DNA of 64,000 bases from DATLWN01 sp964492895 (GTDB lineage Bacteria > Pseudomonadota > Zetaproteobacteria > Mariprofundales > Mariprofundaceae): assembly GCA_964492895.1 (NCBI GenBank), contig CAZBLR010000004.1, positions 37,490 to 101,489 on the forward strand, in the 5' to 3' direction. Positions 44,062-54,974 of the stretch are shown piece by piece. The notes beneath the pieces are model-generated. The model had not been told where the DNA came from. It worked only from the letters and a program-made list of their open reading frames with translations, and did not search any database. The translations under genes and the position numbers were made by a program. Each line of letters starts with the position of its first letter. The first letter of the stretch is position 1.

Positions 44062-45315
44062 CTAAGCCCTGGCGTGCTTCAGCGACAGCAGATGCGCGAT
44101 GCGCACCGGTGCCGGCGGATGCGAATCGTGCCAGGCCGAATACAGCGGATCGGGCGTCAGCGTCGCCGCGTTGTCCTCGTACATCGTCACCAGCGCCGAG
44201 ACCAGCTTGTCACCGCTGGCATGCCGGGCGGCATAGGCATCGGCCTCGAACTCATGCCGGCGGGAGAACCAGCTCGAGATCGGCCCGACCCAGAACATGA
44301 ACACCGGCATCGCCAGCATGAACAGCAGCAGGGCCGCATGATGCGAGGCCTCGGACACGCCCAGGCCCCGATAGAACCATGCCTGCTGCGCCAGCCAGCC
44401 GAGCAGGGCGAAGCCGGCCAGCGACATCGCCGTCATCACCAGCAGGCGCTTCTTCACATGCCCGTGGCGGAAATGCCCGAGCTCGTGCGCCAGCACCGCC
44501 TCGGCCTCGTCGACGTCCAGCGACTTGATCAGCGTGTCGAAGAACACGATGCGCTTGGCGTTGCCCAGTCCCGTGAAATAGGCGTTGCCGTGGGCCGAAC
44601 GCTTCGAGCCGTCCATGACGAACAGCCCCTTGCTCGCGAAGCCGCAGCGCGCCAGCAGGGCCTCGATGCGATCCCGGAATTCCCCTTCCTCGAGCGGCGT
44701 GAAGGTGTTGAATAGCGGCGCGATGACACTCGGGAAGGCCCAGATCATCAACAGGCTGAACGCGGTCCATACCAGCCAGGCATACAGCCACCACAGCGGG
44801 CCCATGCCCTGCATCAGCCACAGGATCACCCAGGCCAGCGGCCCACCGATCAGTGCGAGCAGCAAGAGCTGCTTGAGCTGGTCGCCGATGTACAGCCCCG
44901 CCCGCATCTTGTTGAAGCCGAAACGCGCCTCGACCCCGAAGGTCCGCCACAGGTCGAACGGCATGTCCAGCAGGTGGCCGATGACGAAGACGCCGAGCAT
45001 CACGGCCACACCGGTCGCCAGCTCCCCGAGGCCGAGGACGCGCACGCCCCGGTCCAGCGCGTCCAGGCCGCCGCCGAGCGTCCAGGCCAGCAGCACCGCC
45101 ACGGACCACAGCCCCGCCCAGCGTTCCACGGCCAGCTTGGCCAGCGTGTAGTCCGCGGCCTTGTGGTGCGTCTCCAGGGAGATGGTGGCGGAGAACTGCG
45201 CCGGCACGGCCCCGCGGTGCGCGCGCACGTAACGCGCCTGGCGCGCGGCCAGCCACAGGTCGGTGAGCGTGGCCAGCACGACGAAGGCAAGGAAGACGAT
45301 GCTGAACGGATGCAT
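44062..45315 (-). CDS. M48 family metallopeptidase (Ste24/CAAX-protease-like)
   Basis: This is an integral-membrane zinc peptidase of 417 residues. About seven helices are visible. The zinc motif is H277-E-x-x-H281 in AVLAHELGHFRHGH, with a further ligand expected at the glutamates of RRHEFEADAYA near 355-359. The N-terminal FGFNKMRAGLYIGDQLK is typical of the Ste24 group. In bacteria such enzymes probably act in membrane protein quality control, which would fit its place beside the Cpx-like genes. Its start lies 44 bases from the kinase stop. Confidence 0.9.
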   Translation of the reverse strand: MHPFSIVFLAFVVLATLTDLWLAARQARYVRAHRGAVPAQFSATISLETHHKAADYTLAKLAVERWAGLWSVAVLLAWTLGGGLDALDRGVRVLGLGELATGVAVMLGVFVIGHLLDMPFDLWRTFGVEARFGFNKMRAGLYIGDQLKQLLLLALIGGPLAWVILWLMQGMGPLWWLYAWLVWTAFSLLMIWAFPSVIAPLFNTFTPLEEGEFRDRIEALLARCGFASKGLFVMDGSKRSAHGNAYFTGLGNAKRIVFFDTLIKSLDVDEAEAVLAHELGHFRHGHVKKRLLVMTAMSLAGFALLGWLAQQAWFYRGLGVSEASHHAALLLFMLAMPVFMFWVGPISSWFSRRHEFEADAYAARHASGDKLVSALVTMYEDNAATLTPDPLYSAWHDSHPPAPVRIAHLLSLKHARA

Positions 45316-45359
45316 GGCTGCATCTTACTGCCGGCGCGCAAAAGATGCGCCCCTTTCGT

Positions 45360-46703
45360 TTACGCGGACGCACCCCGGCCACCGGCCGGCGATGCCGGCA
45401 GGGTGACCGTCACCTGCAGGCCGCCTGCGGGCGCGTTCTCCGCCCGGATGACGCCACCGTGCAGCGCCACGGCCCGGGCGGCGATGGCCAGGCCCAGGCC
45501 GAAGCCGCCGGAATCCCGGTCGCGGGCCTCGGAGACGCGGTAGAACGGCTCGAACAGGCGCCCCAGGTCGGATTCCGGCACGCCCGGGCCATGGTCGCGC
45601 ACCGTCAGGAGGATCGTTCCGCCCTCACAGGACAGGCCAACCTCGGCGCCGGCATCCGAGGTATAGCGCAGGGCGTTGCGCAATACGTTCTCGAAGGCGC
45701 TGCGCAGCAGGGTCTCGTGGCCCTGCATGCGGCAGGCCTCCGGCAGCGAGGGGGCGTTGACGCGCCGTCCGCTGCCCGCGAACTCGAATTCGGCATCGTG
45801 GATCACGTCGCGCACCATGGCTGCCAGGTCGAAGGCCTGATCGAGGCCGGACACCTCGCCCGCCTCGATCCGGGACAGCATCAACAGCTCGGCGATCATC
45901 TCCTCCAGCCGGTCGGCCTCGGTCTCGATGCGGGCCAGCTCCGTGCCGCCATGACCGCGACTGCGGGCCAGCTCGACCGCCACCTTCAGCCGCGCCAGCG
46001 GCGAACGCAGTTCGTGCGACACGTCGGACACCAGGCGGCGATGGGATGCCAGGAGCACCTGGATGCGCCCGGCCGCCTCGTCCAGCGCCCGACCCAGCCG
46101 GCCGATCTCGTCCCGGCGGCCGGCCAGCCCGGAGCGGGCGGCCAAGTCGCCGTCACCCAGGCGGCGGGCCACCGTGGTCAGATGCCGGATCGGCCGTGTC
46201 AGCCACCAGGCCAGGATCAGGCACAGGATGGCCGAGACACCGAGCGCCGCCACCGGCCAGATGGCCGGCAACGGCCCCGGCCGCAGCGGCCGGGATGGCG
46301 CAAAGACCACCAGCCGCAGGCCGCTGCCGCCGCCCAGCGGCGCGGAAACCAGGCGTCCGTGCCGGAACCGCGTCACCACCGGGCCGGACGCGCCGCGGGC
46401 CAATGCCAGATGCGCCCGCATCGCCGGCCCCAGCCGCCGCGGCAGCCGGCTTCCGTCCTCCGGCACCACCAGAATCCAGTCCGGCCGATCGCCGTTCATC
46501 TGGTGCAGCCACTGGTGCACCGCCGGCCGACCGCCCTCGGCCCACACGCCCTCCGCCGCCCGCGCCAGCTGTTCGGCCTGGGCCTCCAGGTCCCCGGTGC
46601 TCCGGTGCTCGTAGCTCCAGCGCACCAGACCGAAGGTCGCCACGCCGGTCAGGAGGATCATCACCCAGAACCAGACGAACAGTTTCCAGTACAGTCCGCG
46701 CAC
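45360..46703 (-). CDS. CpxA-like sensor histidine kinase
   Basis: From the GTG at 46703 the protein has 447 residues. It has a first helix at about 7-27, a periplasmic sensor of about 115 residues, and a second helix at 148-168. A HAMP domain (RPIRHLTTVARRLGDGDLAARS) is followed by HisKA with H230 in VSDVSHELRSPLARL. The ATPase domain has ENVLRNALRYT, VRDHGPGVP and GFGLGLAIAARAVALHGG. The gene follows the regulator after five bases. The CpxA-like call rests on architecture, the adjacent CpxR box and the Spy-like neighbour; RstB-like kinases have the same layout. Confidence 0.88.
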   Translation of the reverse strand: MRGLYWKLFVWFWVMILLTGVATFGLVRWSYEHRSTGDLEAQAEQLARAAEGVWAEGGRPAVHQWLHQMNGDRPDWILVVPEDGSRLPRRLGPAMRAHLALARGASGPVVTRFRHGRLVSAPLGGGSGLRLVVFAPSRPLRPGPLPAIWPVAALGVSAILCLILAWWLTRPIRHLTTVARRLGDGDLAARSGLAGRRDEIGRLGRALDEAAGRIQVLLASHRRLVSDVSHELRSPLARLKVAVELARSRGHGGTELARIETEADRLEEMIAELLMLSRIEAGEVSGLDQAFDLAAMVRDVIHDAEFEFAGSGRRVNAPSLPEACRMQGHETLLRSAFENVLRNALRYTSDAGAEVGLSCEGGTILLTVRDHGPGVPESDLGRLFEPFYRVSEARDRDSGGFGLGLAIAARAVALHGGVIRAENAPAGGLQVTVTLPASPAGGRGASA

Positions 46704-46708
46704 GGCCG

Positions 46709-47395
46709 TCAGCCCCGCACCAGGATGTAGCCCCGTCCGCGCACCGTCTTGATGCGTTCCCTGCCGTCCGCCCGCGCCCCGAGCTTGCGGCGCAGATGGC
46801 TGACGTGCATGTCCACGGCCCGGTCGAACACGCCCAGCCTGCGCCCGAGGGCATGGGCGGACATCGTCTCCTTGTCCACGACCTCGCCGGCGTGGCGCAT
46901 CAACAGCTCCAGCAGGTCGAATTCGGTGCCGGTCAGCTCCAGGCCATCGCCATCCAGCTCGCAGTGCCGGCGCGCCGGATACAGCACCAGATCGTCGACG
47001 CGCAGTGCCTCGTCGCCCGCCTGCACCTGCCCCCGGCGCATGACGGCACGGATGCGTGCCACCAGTTCGCGCGGGTTGCACGGTTTCGGCACATAGTCGT
47101 CGGCCCCGATCTCCAATCCGACGATGCGGTCCACCGGATCACCGCGTGCCGTCAGCATGATCACCGGCAACGTCGTATGCTGGCGCAGCTCGCGCAACAC
47201 CTCGATGCCGTTCATCCGGGGCATCATCACGTCCAGCACCACCAGGTCGACATCCCCGCCCATGGCGACGCGCAGGGCCTCGTCGCCGTCATAGGCACTG
47301 GTCACCCGATAGCCCTCCAGGCTCAGGAACTCGGCCAGCAGGCCGTTCAGCTCGCGATCGTCATCGGCCAGCAGGATACGCACGGATGTTTGCAT
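46709..47395 (-). CDS. CpxR-like OmpR-family response regulator
   Basis: The 228-residue regulator has a receiver domain with the acidic pair DDD near residues 11-13 and phosphoacceptor D55 (VVLDVMMPRMNG). The switch threonine is in IMLTARGD and the lysine in YVPKPCNPRELVAR. The winged-helix domain follows (LTGTEFDLLELLMRHAGEVV, VDMHVSHLRRKLG, RIKTVRGRGYI). It is transcribed first, with the kinase behind it. A perfect CpxR box lies 43 bases upstream of its ATG, consistent with autoregulation. Confidence 0.9.
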   Translation of the reverse strand: MQTSVRILLADDDRELNGLLAEFLSLEGYRVTSAYDGDEALRVAMGGDVDLVVLDVMMPRMNGIEVLRELRQHTTLPVIMLTARGDPVDRIVGLEIGADDYVPKPCNPRELVARIRAVMRRGQVQAGDEALRVDDLVLYPARRHCELDGDGLELTGTEFDLLELLMRHAGEVVDKETMSAHALGRRLGVFDRAVDMHVSHLRRKLGARADGRERIKTVRGRGYILVRG

Positions 47396-47437
47396 AGGAC
47401 GGACTGTGCCAAAGCCGGGGCGGCGACGGAATGCCCC

Positions 47438-47452
47438 TTTACACTCCTTTAC
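47438..47452 (-). promoter_or_regulatory. CpxR box (GTAAA-N5-GTAAA)
   Basis: On the minus strand the sequence is GTAAA, five bases, GTAAA, the exact consensus reported for E. coli CpxR. It lies in the 153-base gap between the CpxR-like gene and the divergent Spy/CpxP-like gene, placed to control both. Confidence 0.8.
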
Positions 47453-47506
47453 GCCGCCGATACAAAGATTTTCCCGAGACACCCCCCTTTTCTACACAGG
47501 CAGGGG

Positions 47507-47512
47507 TACACT
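47507..47512 (+). promoter_or_regulatory. Candidate -10 element of the Spy/CpxP-like gene
   Basis: TACACT lies 37 bases upstream of the ATG with no recognisable -35 at 17 bases. A weak -35 is expected at an activator-dependent promoter. The CpxR box centre is about 75 bases upstream of the predicted start. Confidence 0.4.
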
Positions 47513-47548
47513 GTGCCGTAGAAGGACAAACGTCCTCAAGGAGGCTAC

Positions 47549-48097
47549 ATGACCAGGAAGATGAAAACCCTGTGGCTGGCTGCCGCCGTGGCGTTGGCCA
47601 TCCCGTCGATGACCGCACTGGCCGAGCCGGGCGGCGGCATGGGCGGCATGGGTGGTGGCTACGGACACCCGATGGGCGGCATGCGCGGCTGCCACGACCA
47701 GATGGGCCGCATGGCCGACAGGCTCGGGTTGACCGATGCCCAACAGAATCAGATCGATGACCTGCACGATCAGACGCGCAAGGACATGCGCCCACTGTGG
47801 AGGCAGAAGCGCGACATCATGCGCAAGATGCAGGCGCTGAACCCGGAGGACAAGAACTACGTCTCCGAAGTCAAGAAACTGGCCAAGACTCAGGGCGAGC
47901 TGACGGAAAAGATGACCATCATCATGGCCCAGTCACGCGCCAAATTCTACACCATCCTCACCGATGCGCAGAAGGCCAAGCTGAAGCAGATGCGCGAACA
48001 GCGCCGCAAGGCCTATATGGGCCGGCGCGACCGGGGCATGGGCGGTGGCGGTCCCGGCGGCATGGGCAACGGCCCGGGCCGCATGGGCGGCATGTGA
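47549..48097 (+). CDS. Spy/CpxP-family periplasmic protein
   Basis: Spy/CpxP proteins are periplasmic chaperone-like helical dimers; CpxP restrains CpxA. The 182-residue protein has a signal peptide (MTRKMKTLWLAAAVALAIPSMTALA) and Gly/Met-rich ends (GGGMGGMGGGYGHPMGGM; GPGRMGGM). The helical core carries the two family LTxxQ-type motifs, LGLTDAQQNQI and ILTDAQKAKL. The Met/His/Gly-rich ends might bind metal. The ATG follows AAGGAGG at good spacing. It is divergent from the Cpx-like pair. Confidence 0.88.
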   Translation: MTRKMKTLWLAAAVALAIPSMTALAEPGGGMGGMGGGYGHPMGGMRGCHDQMGRMADRLGLTDAQQNQIDDLHDQTRKDMRPLWRQKRDIMRKMQALNPEDKNYVSEVKKLAKTQGELTEKMTIIMAQSRAKFYTILTDAQKAKLKQMREQRRKAYMGRRDRGMGGGGPGGMGNGPGRMGGM

Positions 48098-48123
48098 GTC
48101 GAGGCCGGATTCCGGCCCGGACG

Positions 48124-48153
48124 GGGCGCGGCACAGCCGCGCCCTTGTTCTTT
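48124..48153 (+). terminator. Terminator of the Spy/CpxP-like gene
   Basis: GGGCGCGGC and GCCGCGCCC pair over nine bases around ACA, followed by TTGTTCTTT. It lies between this gene and the opposing apaG. Confidence 0.8.
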
Positions 48154-48170
48154 CGGACCAGGACCGCCGG

Positions 48171-48548
48171 CTAGTTCAGGCTGCCGGGCACGGCCAGCGT
48201 GAAGGCCGGGATCTCGGCCTCGAAGGCGTGGCCATCCTCGCCGATCATCCGGTAGTGGCCGCGCATGACCCCGACCGGGGTTTCGAGGATGCAGAAGCTG
48301 TCGTAGCGATACGCATGCCCCGGCGCGATCGTCGGCTGCTCGCCGACGACCCCCACGCCCTTCACCTCCTCGGCCTTGCCGTTGCCATCCACGATCTCCC
48401 AGCGGCGGCTGTGCAGCTGCGCGGCATGCTGGCCGAGGTTGCGGATCGTCACGTGATAGACGAAGACGAAGCGTTGCGCCTCCGGCTGCGACTGGGATTC
48501 CATGTATTCGGAGCGGACGGATACCTCGATGTGGTATGGCTGGCGCAT
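48171..48548 (-). CDS. apaG: ApaG domain protein
   Basis: ApaG is a small fibronectin-type-III-fold protein linked by genetics to cobalt and magnesium efflux. The 125-residue protein matches the family in length and in segments such as QRFVFVYHVTIRNLG, LHSRRWEIVDGNGK, GVVGEQPTIAPGHAYRYDSF and GVMRGHYRM. It usually sits near ksgA and apaH, but here follows a membrane-anchored protein gene by 29 bases. Confidence 0.95.
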   Translation of the reverse strand: MRQPYHIEVSVRSEYMESQSQPEAQRFVFVYHVTIRNLGQHAAQLHSRRWEIVDGNGKAEEVKGVGVVGEQPTIAPGHAYRYDSFCILETPVGVMRGHYRMIGEDGHAFEAEIPAFTLAVPGSLN

Positions 48549-48577
48549 GTCTCCCCTCCGGTGAATGGCGGATCAGC

Positions 48578-49180
48578 CTACAGGTCCCGGCGCTCGATCT
48601 CCACCGCATGGACCGCGGTGATGGCGGCTGCCACCTGCTGCAAGGCCAGGCGGACGTTTTCCGTGACGTCCCGGCTCTTCAGCAGGGCATCCGCGGCCCG
48701 GAAGCGCGTCTGGTCGAACGCCTTGCGCGCCGCCTCGCGCGCCTGCCGGCCGCTGACCGCATCCAGTCGGGCCCAGCCGACATCGGTCCGGACCTCCATG
48801 CCGGCCAGGTCCGTGGCCACGTTCAGCACCACGACCCGGTCCACGGCGAGGCGCAGCACCCCGTGCTTGAATGAAAGCACATGCAGGGAGGCCGGCCGCA
48901 CCCCGTAATAGACCCGGACCGGCGCGCGTACCACGGCCTCGGTATGCCCGCGTGGCACGGTCAGGCCCAGGATGTTGACGAAGGCATCGTTGCCCCATTG
49001 CTGCTCGTGCATGGTCTGCACGAAGCCGGCCTGGATGGCGGCATCCGGTGCCATACGCACCAGGCGGTCGGTGAACTGCTGCTGCACGCGCCAGCTCTGC
49101 CATTGCGGCGACAACAGCAGCACGGCCAGCAATCCGAGAACGCCGAGCAGCGCCATGCGTGCAAACAGACGGAGCATCAT
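48578..49180 (-). CDS. Membrane-anchored protein of unknown function
   Basis: From the ATG at 49180 the product has 200 residues. It has one N-terminal helix (FARMALLGVLGLLAVLLLSP) and then a soluble, probably periplasmic, domain. The segment VPRGHTEAVVRAPVRVYYGV followed by a region rich in short hydrophobic strands and a C-terminal helix recalls the DUF4230 type, but I cannot confirm that. The frame could start 17 codons earlier. It lies immediately upstream of apaG on the same strand. Confidence 0.6.
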   Translation of the reverse strand: MMLRLFARMALLGVLGLLAVLLLSPQWQSWRVQQQFTDRLVRMAPDAAIQAGFVQTMHEQQWGNDAFVNILGLTVPRGHTEAVVRAPVRVYYGVRPASLHVLSFKHGVLRLAVDRVVVLNVATDLAGMEVRTDVGWARLDAVSGRQAREAARKAFDQTRFRAADALLKSRDVTENVRLALQQVAAAITAVHAVEIERRDL

Positions 49181-49250
49181 CCATCGATGCCTAACCGCCA
49201 CCCCGCATGCCGGCAGTGATGCGAGGCACACGGGGAGGCCCTGTGCCCGC

Positions 49251-50162
49251 TCACCGGGACGCGGACCGCCTGATGCTGATCAGGCCGACGCCGGCCAGCA
49301 CCAGCACCAGACCGGCCAGCTGCAGCACCGTGACCGGCTCGCCCAGGAACATCGCCGCCAGCACGATGGTCGACACCGGGCCGATCGAGGCCGCCATCGC
49401 CGCAGGGCCTGCGCCGATGCGGCGGATGCCGGCCGACATCATAAAGGCCGGCAGCACCGTGGATACCACCGCCATGGCCATCGCCAGCGCATACACCGGC
49501 GCCGGCTGCACGGCCAGGCCGACATCCCGCGTCAGCAGGAACTGGACGATCACGGCCAGTGACGACACGACCATGGCATGCGCCGTGAAGCGGGCGGTGC
49601 CGAGCTGCCCGATCATGTGGCCGCTGCCGACCAGGTACAGGGCGTAGGCCACGGCGCTGGCGAATACCAGCACCGTACCCAGCACCACATGCCCTTCCGA
49701 CAGGCGCACCTCGTGCGCCACGGCCAGCGCGATGCCGGCATAGCTGAGCATCAGCGCCAGCGGCGCAAGGCGTGCGGGCCGTTGCCCGAACAGCAGCAGG
49801 GCCAGCAACACCGTCAGCGTCGGATAGGCGAACAGGATCATGCGTTCCAGGCCCGCCGAGATATGCTGCAGTCCGAGGAAGTCGAGCAGCGAGGCCAGGT
49901 AATAGCCGACAAGGCCCAGCCCGATCACGGCCGCAATCTGGCGGCCGGCCGGGCGGACGCTCGCACGCCGCTCTTCGCGCAGCGCGATCAGCACGAAAAA
50001 CGGCAGCGCGAAGGCCATGCGCAGCATCAGCAGCGTCACCGCATCCACGCCGTAGCGATAGGCCAGCTTGACGAAGACCGCCTTGGCCGAGAACGCCACG
50101 GCAGCGATCATCACCAGCAGCAGGCCGGTGCCGGTGTCGCGGAATCGAATGCTTGTCATCAT
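49251..50162 (-). CDS. EamA/DMT-family transporter
   Basis: The 303-residue protein has about ten helices in two EamA repeats, typical of drug/metabolite exporters. Recognisable segments are AFSAKAVFVKLAYRYGVDAVTLLMLRM in the first repeat and MSAGIRRIGAGPAAMAASIGPVSTIVLAAMFLGEPVT in the second, the latter being the EamA signature. The ATG at 50162 follows GGGAGACCTGAG; another in-frame ATG follows at 50159. The substrate is unknown. Confidence 0.88.
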   Translation of the reverse strand: MMTSIRFRDTGTGLLLVMIAAVAFSAKAVFVKLAYRYGVDAVTLLMLRMAFALPFFVLIALREERRASVRPAGRQIAAVIGLGLVGYYLASLLDFLGLQHISAGLERMILFAYPTLTVLLALLLFGQRPARLAPLALMLSYAGIALAVAHEVRLSEGHVVLGTVLVFASAVAYALYLVGSGHMIGQLGTARFTAHAMVVSSLAVIVQFLLTRDVGLAVQPAPVYALAMAMAVVSTVLPAFMMSAGIRRIGAGPAAMAASIGPVSTIVLAAMFLGEPVTVLQLAGLVLVLAGVGLISIRRSASR

Positions 50163-50235
50163 CTCAGGTCTCCCTTTGGCGGGAAACGGAAGTGCGTGGG
50201 GCGATGTGCGGGTGGGAAAAAATGGACACAGGGCA

Positions 50236-50254
50236 GCCACGGTGCTTCCGTGGC
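50236..50254 (-). terminator. Possible weak terminator or leader hairpin
   Basis: GCCACGG and CCGTGGC pair over seven bases around a five-base loop. On the minus strand a run of six T begins about 13 bases later. It lies downstream of the HDAC-like gene and upstream of the EamA gene in a 254-base gap where I see no gene. Confidence 0.35.
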
Positions 50255-50416
50255 CGCCGTTTCATCTCAGTTGTTCAGTGAACGGACAGGGGCATGCCAC
50301 GGCCAGACGCGAGCCATAGCCAGCACACCTTCGCGATACGGAACCTCATATCCAACATGCCGCCATCATCGCCAAACACCGGGCTTTGTCCAGCACCCGC
50401 CCGGGCCGGCACGCAC

Positions 50417-51391
50417 TCAGGGGTCGGCCAGCGCGGACAGTACCGCGCACCAGGCCGCGGCCAGGTTCGCCCGGTCGTACCCGCCGCCGCCCAGGGCCAC
50501 GATGCGCCCGCCGCAGCACGCGTCGGCCAGCGCGCACAGGCTCCCCGCCACCATCGCATGCGTGCGCGGCCGCAGGCACAGGTGCGTGATCGGGTCGCCG
50601 GCGATCGAATCGGCGCCGCACTGCAGGATGATGATCCGGGGCCTGGCCCGGCGCACATGCGCCTCGACCCGCGGCCATACGGCCGCGAATGCCGCATCGT
50701 CCGCCCCCGGCGGCAAGGGCAGGTTCAGTTTGCTGCCGGCGGCCGCACCCAGGCCGGCCTCGGCGGCGGATCCGCTGCCGGGATAGAGATAGCGGCCGTC
50801 CTCGTGGATATCGGCGATCCACAGGTCCGGATCGTCCTCGAAGGCATAGAACACGCCATCGCCATGGTGCGCATCGATGTCCACGTAGGCGATGCGCCGG
50901 ACCCCGTGCACGGCACGCAGGTGCGCGATGGCGATACCGATGTCGTTGAACACGCAGAATCCGGCCGCCCCGTCGCGGCGCGCATGATGCAGGCCGGCGA
51001 TCGGTACGAAGGCGCGCGGGGCCTCGCCGCACATCGCCGCATCCGCGGCCGCCAGCACCGAACCGGCGACGGTGGCCGCCGCCTCGTAGACACCGCGGAA
51101 GGCCGGCGTATCGCCGGCATCGAGCCATCCCTCGCCGGTTTCGGACTGGTGCCTGACCCGCGCCACATAGGCCGGGGTGTGGAAGCGCAGGATCGCCTCG
51201 TCGGTGGCCTGCACCGGTTGCCGGAGGCGAACCCTGTGGTCCAGTCCCTGGCGCAACGCCTCGTTCCAGAAGGCGTCCATGCGGTCCGGGCCGAAGGGAT
51301 GGCCGCCGCCGAAGCCGTAGGCCGCGAGCGCCTCGCCCAGATAGACGTCCGGCACGATCCCGGGCTGGTCGCTGCCTTGCTGCGGATGCAT
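50417..51391 (-). CDS. Histone deacetylase family protein (acetoin-utilisation/APAH-like)
   Basis: These bacterial enzymes remove acetyl or acetylpolyamine groups with a bound zinc. The 324-residue protein has the active-site histidine pair in GLHHARRDGAAGF. The zinc ligands are in DIDAHHGDGVFYAF, with a further aspartate in QCGADSIAGDP, and a glycine loop GGGGYDR near the end. The ATG at 51391 was used. The substrate is uncertain, as AcuC-like and polyamine deacetylases share these motifs. It is divergent from the SAP plus receiver-like gene. Confidence 0.87.
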   Translation of the reverse strand: MHPQQGSDQPGIVPDVYLGEALAAYGFGGGHPFGPDRMDAFWNEALRQGLDHRVRLRQPVQATDEAILRFHTPAYVARVRHQSETGEGWLDAGDTPAFRGVYEAAATVAGSVLAAADAAMCGEAPRAFVPIAGLHHARRDGAAGFCVFNDIGIAIAHLRAVHGVRRIAYVDIDAHHGDGVFYAFEDDPDLWIADIHEDGRYLYPGSGSAAEAGLGAAAGSKLNLPLPPGADDAAFAAVWPRVEAHVRRARPRIIILQCGADSIAGDPITHLCLRPRTHAMVAGSLCALADACCGGRIVALGGGGYDRANLAAAWCAVLSALADP

Positions 51392-51480
51392 AGCTTGAAC
51401 ATAGCCGACGACAACGTGTCCGGCACGACGGCGCAAGTTCAGAATTTTTCCGATTACATTCGCGCCCGGCCTGGCCTCCA

Positions 51481-52122
51481 ATGTCTAAACGACCGGGGAA
51501 ACCCCTGGTGCTGGAGGCAGGGATGGTACTGGAACGGATCCGAAGGCAGGCCGACAGGCTGGGCATCAGGAACACGAAGCACATGAACAGGGACGATCTG
51601 ATCCGGGCGATCCAGACCGCGGAAGGCAGGGAGCCGTGTTTCGACCAGCCGCACTGCCGGGCCAGCCTGCATTGCCGATGCGACTGGAGGCACGCGTGCC
51701 GTGCCGAACCCGAACCGACCCGCGGCCTGATCCTGTCGGCCAACGTCATCATCGGACGCCAGATCGTGATGAAGCTCTCCTCCGAGTACGGATGGGACAT
51801 GACCTTCGTGCGCCAGGACAGGCAGGCCTACGCCCTGATCCAGAACGGGGACATCGATGTGGTGATCGCCGATCTCAACAGCGTCGATATCGGCGGCATG
51901 GCCGTCCTGACCTATGTCAGGCATCACTGGCCGTCGATCATGACCTATGCGATCGCCCGCAATGATGACCCCTTCCTGAAGAAGCTGGCACGGGACATGG
52001 GGGGATGCCTGGGTTTCTTCCACCGGGTCAAGGGACAGATCGAGCTGGATACCCGCTCCGGCATCACGGTGCCGCCGTCACCTCCAGGGCCCGGGGCCGA
52101 TGCGTCGGGGCCCGCGCTTCCG

Positions 52123-52134
<12 letters not shown>
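51481..52134 (+). CDS. SAP/Rho-N-like domain fused to a degenerate receiver domain
   Basis: The 217-residue protein has an N-terminal SAP-like helix pair at about 14-50 (MVLERIRRQADRLGIRNTKH followed by MNRDDLIRAIQTAEG). A Cys/His-rich linker (CFDQPHCRASLHCRCDWRHAC) follows, and then a response-regulator-like domain at about 80-195. A candidate phosphoacceptor lies in VVIADLNSVDIGG, but the usual N-terminal acidic pair is missing (LILSANVIIGR), so phosphorylation is doubtful. SAP-like segments with similar Cys linkers are known as stand-alone proteins; the fusion looks unusual. Its 3' end overlaps the amylosucrase-like gene by 12 bases. Confidence 0.65.
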
Positions 52135-54075
<1,941 letters not shown>

Positions 54076-54086
54076 GGCCGACCTCC

Positions 54087-54974
54087 CTAGTCACGCCAAG
54101 CGTCGGTGACGCGTTGATAAAAGTCCCGGTCCCGGCTCGTGGCCCCGCGGATGCCCACGATGGCACTGGCGAACTGCTGCGCCCGCACCAGCGTCACGGG
54201 CAGCGGCCACCGCCGGATCATACCGGCCAGCACCACGCTGCAGAAGGCATCGCCGGCGCCGACGGCATCGACCACGGCCGGCCCCGCTGGCGGCCGCACG
54301 TCGTGACGGCTGCCGGCGGCGAAGACCGACGCGCCTTCGGCACCGCGGGTCAGGACAACGAAATCCGTGCCATCCGTCAACAGGCGCTGCAGGCGCGCCG
54401 CCTCGCTGCCGGCCTGGGGCGCCACCAGCACGAGCTCATCACTGTTGAGCTTGACCCAGCGGGCGCCGTCCAGCATGCGCTGCACACCTCCGGCATCCCA
54501 CCATGGCGCACGCAGGTTGATGTCGACGAAGCGGGGGGCCGATGTCCGGCGCCGGATCTCCGCCAGGGCCCTCGCCGAGACCTCGTGGCGCAGGGCCAGC
54601 GAGCCGTGATAGAGGATGCCGTGCTCCGGGAGATCGGGCAGGCGCGCGGCGTCGATGAAATCGTAGGCCCGCGGGTAGACGATGTCGTAATGCGGCTCGC
54701 CCCCGGAAAGCGCGACCTCGACGCTGCCGGTGGCATGCTCGGCATCGCGCTGCAGGCCGCCGAGATCCATGCCCCAGCCCTGCATGGCCGCGCGGATATC
54801 ATCCCCTTCCGCGTCCATGCCCACGCGTGATATGAACAGCGGCGCCAGCCCGAAGGCCTGCAGGTGCCAGGCGACATTGAAGGGGGCGCCGCCGAGCACG
54901 CTGGAACCATCGGGAAAATGGTCGAACAGCACCTCGCCGAAGATCAGTGGCCGCCCATCGCCCGCGAGGTTCAT
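54087..54974 (-). CDS. fruK: PfkB-family fructokinase
   Basis: This kinase would phosphorylate fructose released from sucrose, returning it to metabolism. The 295-residue protein has the PfkB pattern: GGAPFNVAWHLQAFG at the N-terminus, and the second signature VVDAVGAGDAFCSVVLAG with the catalytic aspartate. In known methanotroph clusters the enzyme at this position is a fructokinase. The ATG overlaps the spp stop by four bases. Confidence 0.88.
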   Translation of the reverse strand: MNLAGDGRPLIFGEVLFDHFPDGSSVLGGAPFNVAWHLQAFGLAPLFISRVGMDAEGDDIRAAMQGWGMDLGGLQRDAEHATGSVEVALSGGEPHYDIVYPRAYDFIDAARLPDLPEHGILYHGSLALRHEVSARALAEIRRRTSAPRFVDINLRAPWWDAGGVQRMLDGARWVKLNSDELVLVAPQAGSEAARLQRLLTDGTDFVVLTRGAEGASVFAAGSRHDVRPPAGPAVVDAVGAGDAFCSVVLAGMIRRWPLPVTLVRAQQFASAIVGIRGATSRDRDFYQRVTDAWRD

